Shown here: piece by piece, positions 24,801 through 35,589 of the stretch
Numbering within the stretch: position 1 is the stretch's first letter
Layout of the letters: each line of letters begins with the position of its first letter
DNA from: Rotaria sp. Silwood1
Lineage: Eukaryota; Rotifera; Eurotatoria; Philodinida; Philodinidae
Assembly (NCBI GenBank): GCA_905250075.1
Contig: CAJNOP010000030.1
Coordinates: 1,484,539 to 1,548,538 of the forward strand
Length of the DNA stretch: 64,000 bases
Direction of reading: 5' to 3'
Made by a program: the position numbers and the translations under genes
The notes under the pieces: model-generated
What the model saw: only the letters and a program-made list of their open reading frames with translations
The model's database searches: none
What the model was told of the DNA's origin: nothing

Positions 24801-26639
24801 ATATCAAAGAAATTTTCATTTTCTTTTAATTGATTGTCTAGGAAACATCTTCACAATGTATTTGGAAATTTGAATTGAATAGTAGTTGTGTGTCATCACC
24901 ACAATTATCAACAGATAATACTCGACTTTATGTTGCATCATTAGGTGGAAATGTATTTGCGTTTGAATCAAATGATGGAAAATTATTATGGAAACAATCA
25001 TTGAATAAACCAATATTTTCTACAATAGCTATATGGAATGAAAAATTTTTGTTAGTTGGATGCGTCGATCAAAAACTCTATTGTTTAGATTGTGATAATG
25101 GTCAACAGGTAAAATTTGTGAAATAAGATCTAAGAGAAGTGTTGAAGTATAGAAGAGAAAATATTCACCCTCTCCCACACATGACAGTCTGTCGAACTCG
25201 AAATTTTTGGATCAGAACTCAGTCAAACCGTATTTTTATATTATCAATTAAATTTTCTAATTGGAATTGTGTAGTCACTCAGAAGATATGAGATATCTTT
25301 TTCAGTCTTTTTTTATCTTTGACTAGGATATCCTAAACATTTTTCAGACGACTAATTCATTAGATCCAAGATTCTCGTATCCCAACATCTTAAAAAATGT
25401 TACTTTTTTTTTATTTCGGTACAAAAGTAATGTAACAATCTCAATTGAAGAATACGATGGGCGCAGAGTAGACTCATGATGTCGTAAAGAAAACAACCAA
25501 TATTTTATTTAAGCCAATCAATAAGTTCTGCTATTTTTCAAAAAAAAATTATTCATACAAAACAACACTTTGATATTATCTCTGTAGAAATTGTTCTACG
25601 TAGATGATGTAATGTTCAGTACGACGTTTTACTGTTGCTATCCAACGTACAAATATTTTTTTTTAAACTTAATAACAGATCTCCATTTTGAGCATTTCGA
25701 GTATAAAAAGTTTTAACAGATGAGATTCAGAATTGCTTATAGTTTATCTTAAAGGTACGTGTATAACTTTATATGTCTAAAAAGCAAATATCAGATGAGT
25801 AAAATGGCTGAGTCATAAGTTTGCATTTTTTCTTTTGCAAGAAAATAATATAAACTTATTTCCTATGTTCCGTTTAGTATTAATCAAATTTTATACAAGT
25901 TCATCTTGATGTTATTTTTCTTAAAGAATCTATCTTCTAGTCACCATTGTGAATATTCGTATGTATTTAATTAGTACAATCATCAGGAGATGAAGATTTC
26001 AGCCCGGACTTTCGATTCAATTCGAAGTTTTGATAACTAATAGAACCGAATTCGAATTTACCTCATTAATCACTATAAGTGGTACATTTCGTGGTGCTTA
26101 GTGACATACATTTGCATTAAGATGTTAAGCTCAGCACTATGATATCCTGTAAAGCACTACGTTCTAAAAAACATACATACTTCTGAGCACTATGAAGTGT
26201 TACAGCGACTCATATCACAGTAACCTATATTGAATATACATTAACCTTTAGATATATTTTTTTTTAGAAATGGTCATTTTTAACAAATGGTCCAATATTT
26301 TCTTCGCCATGTCTCTTCAATAATACTCTATTTATCGGTTGTCATGATCAATATTTTTATGCAATCGATCTTTCTACTGAACGAGAAGGTATTTTACGAT
26401 GGAAATGTTTGTTTCCATCAATGATTTATGCATCACCATTTGTTTATGATAATGGTCGAATGGTTATTGGTGGTTCAACTGATGGTTGTTTACGTATATT
26501 AAATACTCAAACAGGAGAAATAATTTGTGAAACACAAGTTGCTGGCAATGGACTATTTTCTTCACCTATTTCCTATCTTGATTTTATTATTGTCGGTTCA
26601 CGCGATGACTATTTGTATTGTTATAAACTGTTATCATAG
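18834..26639 (+). CDS. AASDH: AASDH (ACSF4)-type adenylation enzyme with carrier domain and PQQ-like propeller, 14 exons
   Basis: Exons 18834-18983, 19031-19122, 19176-19293, 19352-19484, 21635-21704, 21757-21946, 22002-22210, 22263-22369, 22429-22604, 23635-23922, 23987-24575, 24624-24787, 24842-25108 and 26268-26639 give 974 residues (human AASDH is about 1,100). Adenylation motifs are in order: P-loop SSGSTGIPK (about 163-171), NIYGLTE (about 299), the ETDDLVHY aspartate (about 375), GRRTLTQKRFG, and the catalytic lysine in NGKIDR (about 482). A carrier domain has the phosphopantetheine serine in GGNSLLAL (about 530). From about 600 to the end are beta-propeller repeats of the type DNGQLIWSF and DGKLLWKQ. 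The family activates an amino acid (beta-alanine has been proposed) as an adenylate and loads it on the carrier arm; the physiological role is unsettled. All key residues are present, so it looks active. Introns 19485-21634, 22605-23634 and 25109-26267 are unusually long. Confidence 0.94.
19485..21634. other. 2.15-kb intron splitting the AASDH P-loop codon run
   Basis: The donor follows TCATCAG and the acceptor precedes GTTCAACAGG. The intron therefore separates SSG from STGIPK, the ATP-gripping motif. The intron is AT-rich. A short open stretch near 19925-20027 has protein-like composition but matches nothing I recognise and is closed by a stop codon. No transposon ends were identified. Confidence 0.6.
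25127..25195 (+). repeat. Dispersed repeat end, copy 1 (AASDH intron)
   Basis: Just inside the 1.16-kb intron 25109-26267 a block reading GATCTAAGAGAAG then TGTTGAAGTATAGAAG resembles two other intronic sites: 57934-58000 on the same strand, and about 31205-31285 in reverse complement. The shared stretch is about 29 bp with few differences. Copies 2 and 3 stay similar for about another 40 bp. Each probably marks one end of the same inserted family. The far end in this intron is not recognisable. Confidence 0.5.
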
Positions 26640-28838
26640 CTTTCATTACTTGTTTTTCTGTTCTTATTTTTCTTTTATATCATAAAAAATTCAAAAAATC
26701 ATTATTGACAAAAGCACGCATATGCATATCGGGTATTTGACCTAAAATAAATAAGTAAGCAATAATAAAATCATGTTTTCTTTTTTTCTTTCTCAATCGA
26801 TCAATTTAAAAAGAGACTAAGGATGAGAAGTTTCTTACATATATTTCCGAAGATAATGGTAAGGGTAACTTTAAATCGAAGTTTTTGTAGTTCTCTCCCT
26901 TCCTAAGCCCTAGCAACCATAGCTAGCAAGAAGAAAACCGAAAATCATTGAGTACATTTTTCTAGCATGAAAAAACAGTGTCAAATCGTTTCGAATCCTA
27001 TAATAAATATCGCCATCTGACTCATTGTCTTGAATTACCCTTGCCTAGATACTTTTTCTAATGATTCTAGGTCGTTTGATTCAAGTCGCAGGTCTTAAGA
27101 AAGTCCTTGCAACTCTTGAACGGAACACGTTAGGGATATCAGTCTTAAGCAATCGAAATATATCGATTGTTTCTATCTACTAAACATATTAATATTCAAT
27201 CAAGGTCAACTGAAAATGGGTTTATAATATCGTTTTTTAAATATTTCACTATGAATTAATTTGATTGATTCGGCGCAAGTCAATCAGATTTCATCACATA
27301 TTCATGCACTTGGGTCTTCTCTTTGTAATAATGAAAATCGTATCAGAATAGGACGGATATAGAAAAGTATGAACTAATTGAATATTAAGTTTCGGCAAAG
27401 CTCAATCGTATATGTCAAAGTCCATCGAGAGCAAGAATGGTGTGCTCGAAAGCTTAATAAATAATTAAATCAATGTTTGTAGAATGGCTAATATGATAGT
27501 TGAACCGACGAAACGAAGAATAAAATGATATTTGTCGCTTCCTATGACTCATATTGCATATATTATCATTCGAAGAAAAGAAGTTATTTATTGAAGATGT
27601 ATCTGACAATATAAAGAAATTTTTTTAGTACAGCAGTCTAATAAATTGATCGAATAGAAATTCTAAATACAAGAATTTTCAAAATGATATCATATCCAAG
27701 AGCACATATCAACTATGAAAAATGGACTTATTGAGTATTTTTTTTTTCTAATTATTTTAACTCCTCTGATAATATATATACAATAAAATTTATAAAAGTC
27801 AGAATTGGTGAATTTCGCAGGTTCGGTCCGCGTGGGAACGTACTGACAAGTGTTTCTTTAATAAATATTAGTCGGTCAGAATTTCCTGTTGATAGAACAA
27901 CAATTATCAACACGATTTCTTGTTCAAATTATTTATTCTACAGAATGTATCATAATCAAATCAAAAATTATTTTAGAATATTTATGAGATAAATATCTCT
28001 TATGAATATATCATTAAAGAACATTTATGAACTTCATTTCGTCAATAAGTTTGATTATTGTTTTATGAATGAAGCAATTGAAAGTATTGATAAAGAAACA
28101 CAATAAGGCCTTTGTTTGGCAAATAAAACTTGAATTCAATAAGTCGAATTTGAAGTTCTTAGTGAACGACAAAAAAGCCTTGTTGCATATTTTTTTTCAT
28201 TAATAAATTTTCGTTGCTCATTGATTTTTATATAAGTTTAAGTTGTTCTGAAAAATCTTTGTGTCTATAAAACATATCAAATTTTATTTCTTCACTTCTT
28301 AACGATAACTACGGTAACAAACATCTTATTGTTGATTTTATATTCTCTCCTCTTACTTGTCAGCTTCTTCTTTACGAAAAATACATGATTACTATTATTA
28401 TTACTATATATATTCTTACTATATATCGTAACACTGAGGAAAAAAAAAAAAGAAAAGAATTATCGAACTCTGTCGTCATGATTTGAATCCAAAGTGAAAT
28501 AGAACAAAGAAAAAGAATCTTTTTTTTTTTCTTTTTCTATTAATGAAGAACTTTCAAACGAGAAAGAAAGAAATTATTGCTGTAAGTAAAATATAGAAGC
28601 ATAAGAAAAAAGAAATGAACAATTCAGTCTTTATGAAACCTTACAATTTATAGAGACGATAGAAGACGAAGGTAATTATATTGAATTGAATCAAGAGAAA
28701 AAAAAAAGAAAAGAAGAAATGAGAATACAATACAAAATTAATTTCGATTGTATATTTAGGTTATTATGCGAAAAAAATCTGTAAACACTTACTTGACAAC
28801 AGTGATCGAGTGAGTGTAAAAAACGAAACGAAATAGTT
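26640..28838. other. Intergenic region AASDH to PLAT gene
   Basis: It holds the AASDH 3' end, with several AATAAA strings soon after 26680, and the promoter side of the PLAT gene. I see no supported exon, RNA gene or transposon terminus. The part after about 28430 is purine-rich, with A/G runs. Confidence 0.45.
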
Positions 28839-31800
28839 ATGGCTCATGTAGTTCATAATAATACGGATACAACTACAAGCCCACTTATGGATCGATTAAC
28901 ACATGCTATTATCAAAGAAACATCAAAAAATTTGTAAGTTCTATGCAAATATAAATAATTATACTGGGTTTTTTTTTTTTCTTTCAGAAAATATTATATT
29001 GATATAAAACGTCGTGAAAATGCTTTTGTTCTTAATCCTAATTCATCTCTGTGTGATTCAACATCACGCAAAACAGTAAATAAGCAATGAATAATATTTT
29101 TCACAAAAAAAGAAAAATAATTATTAAATTTCAGAGATACAATTATGGAACAACTAAAGAACATTTATCACTTTATAGTTCTTATCATGCAGATAAAGAT
29201 ATTACAAGTCATTTACCAAGTTTTCAACAAAAACAAAAACAACTTCATGTAAAGTTTAAAGATTATTCTAATAATATTTATTTAAAAGATTTATTTCTTA
29301 GTCAACGACAGCAAGTCCTGAAAAACAAATGTGTCGTGAAGAACTCAATTTTCATATGCGTTCATATAATTTTTCAGTAAACAAATAATATTAAGAAAAA
29401 TCTTTAATTTTACACTAACTTTTTTTACAGCCAAGAGAAGGTCCAAAATTGTCAGAACTTCGTTTAAAACCAATAATCCGATCAAGTTCATCATGTGGTG
29501 TCTATCGTGATGGTCGACCACGATCAACATTTAAATTAACGCGTCATGAACAAAATCAATTAATTGATGATGCAGCTGATATTCTTGCATCTATGGTTAA
29601 ATCACGACGATCAATTTATGAAACAAGTTTATTAGAGCAACAAGTAAATTTTATAAATCAAGAAACGTTCTTTTTCTATTTTTGAAAATAAATCTAGACA
29701 CCAACAATATGTATTTCGCAAAATGCAAATCTTTCTCCACATCATACTGAGTAAATAATGATCAGAAAACAAACGACATTATTATTTATTTAGCCTTCTT
29801 AGTGACCTATCGAATGTTCCATCATCTATAACTAATCCAACAACTGATTTACGAATTTTTTCGTTAAAACAACAACCGAAACGAGAAAAACGAATAACAA
29901 ATGATCCTCTTGTTATATCAGCATCTATTGTAAGTTTGAAATAAAACCATTTTAAAATGATCTTTTTATTCTAATTAATTAAAGATGCAAAAATCTAAAC
30001 TAATTAATAAAGGTTTTCTATGTGACTATAAAATATCAATTACAACAGGAAATTGCAATGGTGCATCAACAAATGCACCTATACGTATTAAACTTTATGG
30101 AACAAATGGACATACAAGATTTGATGAACTCACTCATTCTGAAACACATCGAATACCATTTTTAAAAGATCAAACGGATATATTTACTCTTCAAACGTAT
30201 CATGTTGGAGAATTAGTAGGAATCACTATTGGACATGATCGAAAAGATATGCGTCAGTATTTTATTTAATAAATAATCTTTGAATAGATTTGTATGTTTC
30301 TTTAGGAGCAAGTTGGTTTTTAGACAAAATATCAATTAATGATCCAATTCGTAATAAAATTTATAATATTCCGTGCAATGCTTGGTTATCAATTAAATCG
30401 AACGATCAAAAAACCATGCGTGATTTTCAAGTTGCTTCAATTTTATCAAATAAAAAGAAGATGAATTCAGACGGTACGCAAGAAAAGCTCTTTGAAGATA
30501 ATCCTATTCTAAAGAATTATCGATTGAACTCTAGTTTATTTTGTACCGAATTTAGAATTTATTAATTTGATAAGTTCAAACCGTCAGAATTTCATGAACA
30601 AAATGATTTAATCGTTGCCAAAAAAGTTTTTGTGTTGAGCAAAAACAGAGCAACATTCGAATCTAATTTGCAGCAGTTCATCGAGTTCAGATTCAATGAG
30701 CTTTCCGTCCAATAGTCTTTCTTTGTGGACCGAGAGACTTGTTGTATCTTGGAAAGTTTTTTTTTTTAAACAGAAGCGTAATACTGTTTGATAGAGTGAG
30801 AAATACAGAAACGATGCTGGCGTAATCCTTCGAGATCAATAAGAGTAAGATGATGTAGACATGGTTACTAATCGCAAGAAGATTTTTTTCTTCTATCTGG
30901 TTTAGGGCACATTTCTTTATTATCTTTTTAATTAATCCTCGAGAAATGCAATAAGGAAGTAATTCATAAATTATAATGAAACGTTATTGAAATCTACTCT
31001 TTAGTCATATATCAATGGTGTTTGCAACGGTCTGTAACGAGTCATTCCTCGCGTATAAAAGATAGAATCAGTTCGTATTTTTTGGAATCAAACCGAACCG
31101 AACTGATCTATTTTGTAAAAACTTCAAAGCGAGCTGAGTCAACTTCTGGACACGTTAACAAGTGTATTAGAATATCGAATTTAAATAGGATTCGTTCGAG
31201 ATTTTTGTAACCAAACCGATTCCATCTCTGTCACACCTGTGTCAACGGAGTCCAAATTTCGACTTCTATACTTCAACACTTTTACATCATCATTCATAAT
31301 AACATATCATTAAGGGATATTATTAAGCGGTCAGTAAAATAAATGAAATGGTCAGTAAAATATATGAAATGATCAGTAAGATAAATGGTCAGTAAAAAAT
31401 GTATAAATGATCAGTAAGAAGATTAAATGGTCAGTACTTAGATTATCACTCATATAAAAAAAAAGATTGGAAAAAATCTGATTTTAATCGATTTTTTGTG
31501 ATTAAAAATCGATTAAAATGGGACAGTTTTAACCAGGTTTTTAATCAAACTAGTGATTAAAATAAATTAAATTTATAAATATCCATTTTAACCGATTAAA
31601 ATTTTTTCATTGACTATTTTACTCAATTTTAGTCAGATTATTCGATTTTTAATCTATTAAAATCGATTAAAATTTTTAAATCGATTTTAATCAATTCTAA
31701 TAGTTTTTCTTTTTAAATGAATAAGTACCAATTGATATCGAGTCTTGAAGCATGGAATTTATGTCAAAGGTCGATCTAGCATCATATCTACTAATTTTCC

Positions 31801-32897
31801 GAGGCAAGGAGTCCGAAAAAGCGATCGAACATCTGAGTTTTCAACATAAAGTTTGAGAAAACGCATTTTACCGTCGCCGCCATTAAAATTAATATTTATA
31901 AATTTAATTTATTTTAAGCACTGGTTTGATTTAAAAAATCGATTAAAATTAGATTTTTTCCAATCTTTTTTTATATGAGTGATAGTCTAAGTACTGACCA
32001 TTCAATCTTTTTACTGATCATTTATATACTTTTTACTGACCATTTATCTTACTGACCATTTCATCTATTTTACTGACCGCTTAAATAGTAGCCTATCATT
32101 AAGATTTATAGAGTTCTTTCGTTATTGAACTTATAGAAGCGTAACTCGGCACTCGAGGCAGATAATAGTGCAGAGCGGTTGAGTTGTAAGAAAAGGGACG
32201 TTGCATGAGCAGTTTTCAAAAGCACAAGGAATGTTATAGTCTACGCATTTCCTATAATCTATACTACTATAAACTTAAAACGGATGATAATCATGTGAAT
32301 ATTTTAGAGCGTCGAGAAGAAAATGAAAGTCAATCTGATTATTCTACAAGAACTATCGAAGGCACAGTTACATCCAATGGAACAAATCTAAGTGAAAGTG
32401 ATTTATTAACTGGTCATAAAGTTAAGAAATATCAAAAACAGCAACATGTATCAATTGGTCCAACAACAATCGCTAAAAAACTTTTATCAACGTCGACAAT
32501 TACAAATAATTCTTCGCAAATACCAGTACCAGCAACAACGATTGAAACTCATTTTAATCAAAATGATTTGCTTCTTCCACCTATACCTCGCATTCGTTCA
32601 CCAACACTCTCTGCAACATCTTCAGATACGGAAATTGAAGGTAATATTGCAAATCGAAGTCATTCAGCATCTCGAACACCATCACCAACATTTAATCGAG
32701 CACGTTTACAACCTGTTTCTGAAGATGATACATTGCAAACAAAATCAACATATTTGTTTAAAAAACATTCCATTGATCTTGATCGACCACCAGCACGACT
32801 TGAAAAAAGAGTTTCACCATTATCTGTTTCACCTGATCAGCCAAATAAAAACAATGAAGAAAATAATGAAAACAATCCTTTTTCGTTTATTGAATAA
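28839..32897 (+). CDS. PLAT-domain protein with disordered tail, 10 exons
   Basis: Exons 28839-28933, 28988-29075, 29135-29248, 29302-29376, 29431-29643, 29698-29750, 29794-29929, 29985-30252, 30306-30473 and 32308-32897 give 599 residues. Residues about 270-385 form one PLAT (LH2) domain: YKISITTGNCNGASTNAPI, then IKLYG, TDIFTL, GELVGITIGHD and the hallmark ASWFLDKI. PLAT is a beta-sandwich used for lipid or protein contact, as in lipoxygenases and LOXHD1. No enzyme domain accompanies it. The N-terminal 260 residues are basic and unrecognised. The C-terminal 200 are rich in Ser, Thr, Pro and Asn with SPSP-like phrases and look disordered. There is no signal peptide or membrane helix, so it is probably intracellular. 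The last intron (30474-32307) is 1.8 kb and holds two repeats. Exon 4 depends on the intron 29249-29301, which happens to be open in one frame. The exact cellular role is unknown. Confidence 0.85.
31205..31285 (-). repeat. Dispersed repeat end, copy 2 (PLAT-gene intron)
   Basis: Read on the minus strand, this stretch begins TGTTGAAGTATAGAAG and continues with GGACTCC and a block like GACACAGGTGTGACAGAGATGG. It aligns clearly with the UBXN1-intron copy at 57941-58000, with scattered differences over about 55 bp. The core also matches the AASDH-intron copy. The sequence leftwards to about 31020 may belong to the same insertion. Confidence 0.5.
31305..32103. mobile_element. Foldback (Mutator-like, non-autonomous) element with 10-bp target duplication
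   Basis: The element is 31315-32093 (779 bp), flanked by identical 10-mers TATCATTAAG at 31305-31314 and 32094-32103. Left and right ends are mirror images (GGATATTATTAAGCGGTCAG against GGCTACTATTTAAGCGGTCAG). The arms remain nearly perfect inverted copies for over 200 bp. Each arm starts with five to six tandem units built on GGTCAGTAAAATAAAT, ends that tract at CAGTACTTAGA, and continues into an AT-rich stretch with ATTTTAATCGATTTT. The left arm has about 50 bp extra relative to the right. There is no open frame of note. Long terminal inverted repeats with 9-10-bp duplications are typical of Mutator-like elements; that assignment is inference. It sits inside the last intron of the PLAT gene. 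Confidence 0.8.
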
Positions 32898-33582
32898 GCT
32901 TTTAGTTTTTCTTTAGGACATGTTCTTTTTGTCACTATTCACAAGAATAAACTTATGTCAGTTTGTTAAACAATAAACTTGTACTTGAATTTAAACATGA
33001 TTCATTACTAGCTTTTACTACTTGATCAGATAGTAATATTTGTTGTAAATGACCAACTATAAATTTTTTTTAGTCATCACACACACACTTATGCTAGCAT
33101 TCAATCTAGAATCTCATATTGAACGCGTTCAATCCTGTACCCCTGACCTGGGACTGATGTTAGTTCAGATCATTCTCGGATTGATCAGTTACAATACATC
33201 TAATTTCTAATTAGAGACTAAGTATATTGCATTCTATATGGAAATGTTAGTTCAGTGCAAAGAATGTCTTGCATAATAACTGGAATAGCAACATGTAGAT
33301 GAAATTGGGTGTGAGTGTGAGTATGGGATGAAAAGAACATGTATACCCACACTTAGATCCTTCGTTAATTTCTTTTGTTGTGTTATTCATTTATGATTAG
33401 ATGGTGTATTCTGCTGAAAACAAAACTTCAATTGTGATGATTTAAATTTGTGTGAGCCTCAAAATCTCTACGTATAAAAAAAACAAATTTTATACTCAAA
33501 AATAACAACTTGTTTAATACAACTGAAAATTCTTCAAATTCATTCACATAGTATATTGTTAATGAATCTAATAGAGATTTCA
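32898..33582. other. 3' flank of the PLAT gene
   Basis: The sequence after the stop codon contains AATAAA-type strings near 32945 and 32971 that could direct polyadenylation. Beyond that I see no gene or repeat until the inverted repeat begins. Confidence 0.45.
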
Positions 33583-34492
33583 TCAAAGATGGAAAACAGA
33601 TTTCAAAGTTTCTAAGTTTTTAAAACGTTTTTTTTAGGTTTTCGGAGATTTCAAGTGATTTTTGTTATAAATTTTCTTTTACTTATGTTTTCGGAACAAT
33701 AATAATCAAAAAGCTGAAATTCCAGTATAGAGTACAAATAGACATCCAGTTTATGTACTATGAATATCAAACTCTGCTACTCGTCGAACATATCCGGAAA
33801 GAATATTCTGTGAGAGGATCAAAACTTATGTTCCATCTTTTATTCATGATTCATATTACAAAATGCATTAAATGAGACCAGATTTCGTTCTCAAGTCAAG
33901 ATTTATTAGAGTAACAAGCTTTTAAAATTTGAAAATCTAAAAATCTTTAAACCTTTTTAAATCTCTTAAGATCGCTCTAAATCGCTTCGAAAATGTTTCA
34001 TGTGATCCAAACTCTTTTAAATAATATGTTACTTACCAACTGTAGAGAAAATTTTGAACTATAATGATTTTTTATCAAGGGCTATAACGCAAATTTTTAA
34101 AGATTTTTAGATTTTTGAGATTCCTGGAGGTTTCTAGCGATTTCAATTAAATAAACTCTGCGTACTCTAATACATCTTGTTTTAAGAATGAAACCTGGTC
34201 GAATGTAATGCGTTTTGTAAATATGAATCATCAATAAAAGATGTAATATAAGTTTTCTTTCTTTTAAACAATATTCTTTTCTGATATTTTCGAAGAGTAG
34301 CAGAGTTTGATATTCACAGTACACAAACTGGATGTCTATTTGTACTCTATACTAGAATTTCAGCTTTTTGATTATTGTTGTTCCAAACACACAAGTAAAG
34401 TAAAATTTACAACAAAACCACTTGAAATCTTCCAAAATATAAAAAACATCTTAATATCCTAAACTCTTTGAAATCTATTTTCTCTCTTGCCA
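33583..34492. repeat. Long inverted-repeat (foldback) element
   Basis: The left arm, about 33583-33965, and the right arm, about 34095-34492, are inverted copies of each other at roughly 85% identity by eye. Shared landmarks are GCTGAAATTCCAGTATAGAG followed by a block ending GACATCCAGTTT, then CAAACTCTGCTACTC. A unique stretch of about 130 bp separates them. The outer ends contain AGATTTCAAAG and CTTTGAAATCT. A 75-codon open frame in the right arm has a shorter mirrored counterpart in the left arm. This follows from the repeat symmetry and is not evidence of a gene. No target duplication is clear. Confidence 0.7.
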
Positions 34493-35589
34493 ATATCTCA
34501 CTAGTCGTACTGCCAATAATATCTAGAGAGCTCTAGAATACCACTTTGTTTCGATATTTTTTTTTCTATGTGGCGTTTACTTTATGGAAAAATTCGATTT
34601 TTATATAAACTTTGACCAGACAAGTTGTAGGGTCGAGGAATCGCAGTCGGTGATCAGTTTTTGAAAATTTTGAGTTTGATTTTCATAATAAACAGAAACA
34701 CCATTTTACTAAAAAAATATTCCGTTTTCTCCTACACACATTTTGTTATTCAAAACGTCCATGTTCAATGAAAAGTAAATTATTTCACAAAATAACATTT
34801 TAGAGAACGGTAAAATTTTTCTCAATAAAACAACGATTTTAAGAAAGAAATGTTTTTCTGTTTGAAAAATTTTTTTAAATTGACAAAACTCAAACCCTGG
34901 AGAAACTGATTTCAGCTTCTGATTCTCCGATCTCGATTAATTGCGTTTAAACCTCATCAAAAATCGTGATTTTTCTTGAAAATCCTTTCTTGAGCGGATT
35001 AAGGATGTAACAATATCAATACCTCAATACTGTATCGGTATTGTGACACGCCTTATTTTAAGATTTCAAAAGATTCTGAAAGGTTTCAAATGAATTTGAT
35101 GGATTTTATAAGATTTTAGAAATTTTGTATTCTAAAACCTGCTTTCTCCCGTTGAGTTTTAGTGAATCTTTTTTGTTATTCTTCATATACAGTATCTTTT
35201 ATGACTGCGTAACAAGTACTACTTATTAAAAGTTACTTTGTTCTAATTAATGCTTCATCAAATAGTCTCTTGGAAGAAATATTTTGAATGAGATATAATA
35301 TATATTGGTATAGTGAGCCCCATAGAAGGCTGTATATAATTTATTTTTCGATATTACATCAGATGCACACAAATTGTTGGAATAAAAACCAGAAAAAAAT
35401 TAAGTAAAAGCAATGAAAGAAAATGAGATTATAAAAAAAAAACAAATAAAACTAACAGTTATACGTCACAATAATAAGATTCATGAAGAAAGTGGAAAAA
35501 AACGAACACTCGTTTGAGTATAGATTCTTCTAGACATGAGTTAAGTGGAATGAGACAGATAAAATGATGACTAGTAAATGTTGTCTTTT
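34493..35589. other. Gap between convergent PLAT and QSOX genes
   Basis: No supported gene. Around 35010-35045 a short block with ATATCAATACCTC and GTATCGGTATTG could be a decayed transposon end, but it has no partner. The right part must hold the QSOX 3' UTR. Confidence 0.4.

Noticed and set aside
29135-29380. Apparent frameshift in the PLAT gene
   Set aside because: Resolved by a 53-bp intron at 29249-29301 with good splice sites; the gene is intact.
34097-34324. 75-codon minus-strand frame in the right arm of the foldback, with a shorter mirrored frame in the left arm
   Set aside because: The similarity is a consequence of the inverted repeat itself. No protein motif and no start context.
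35000-35050. Block with ATATCAATACCTC and GTATCGGTATTG resembling a decayed transposon end
   Set aside because: No partner terminus or flanking duplication found in the window.
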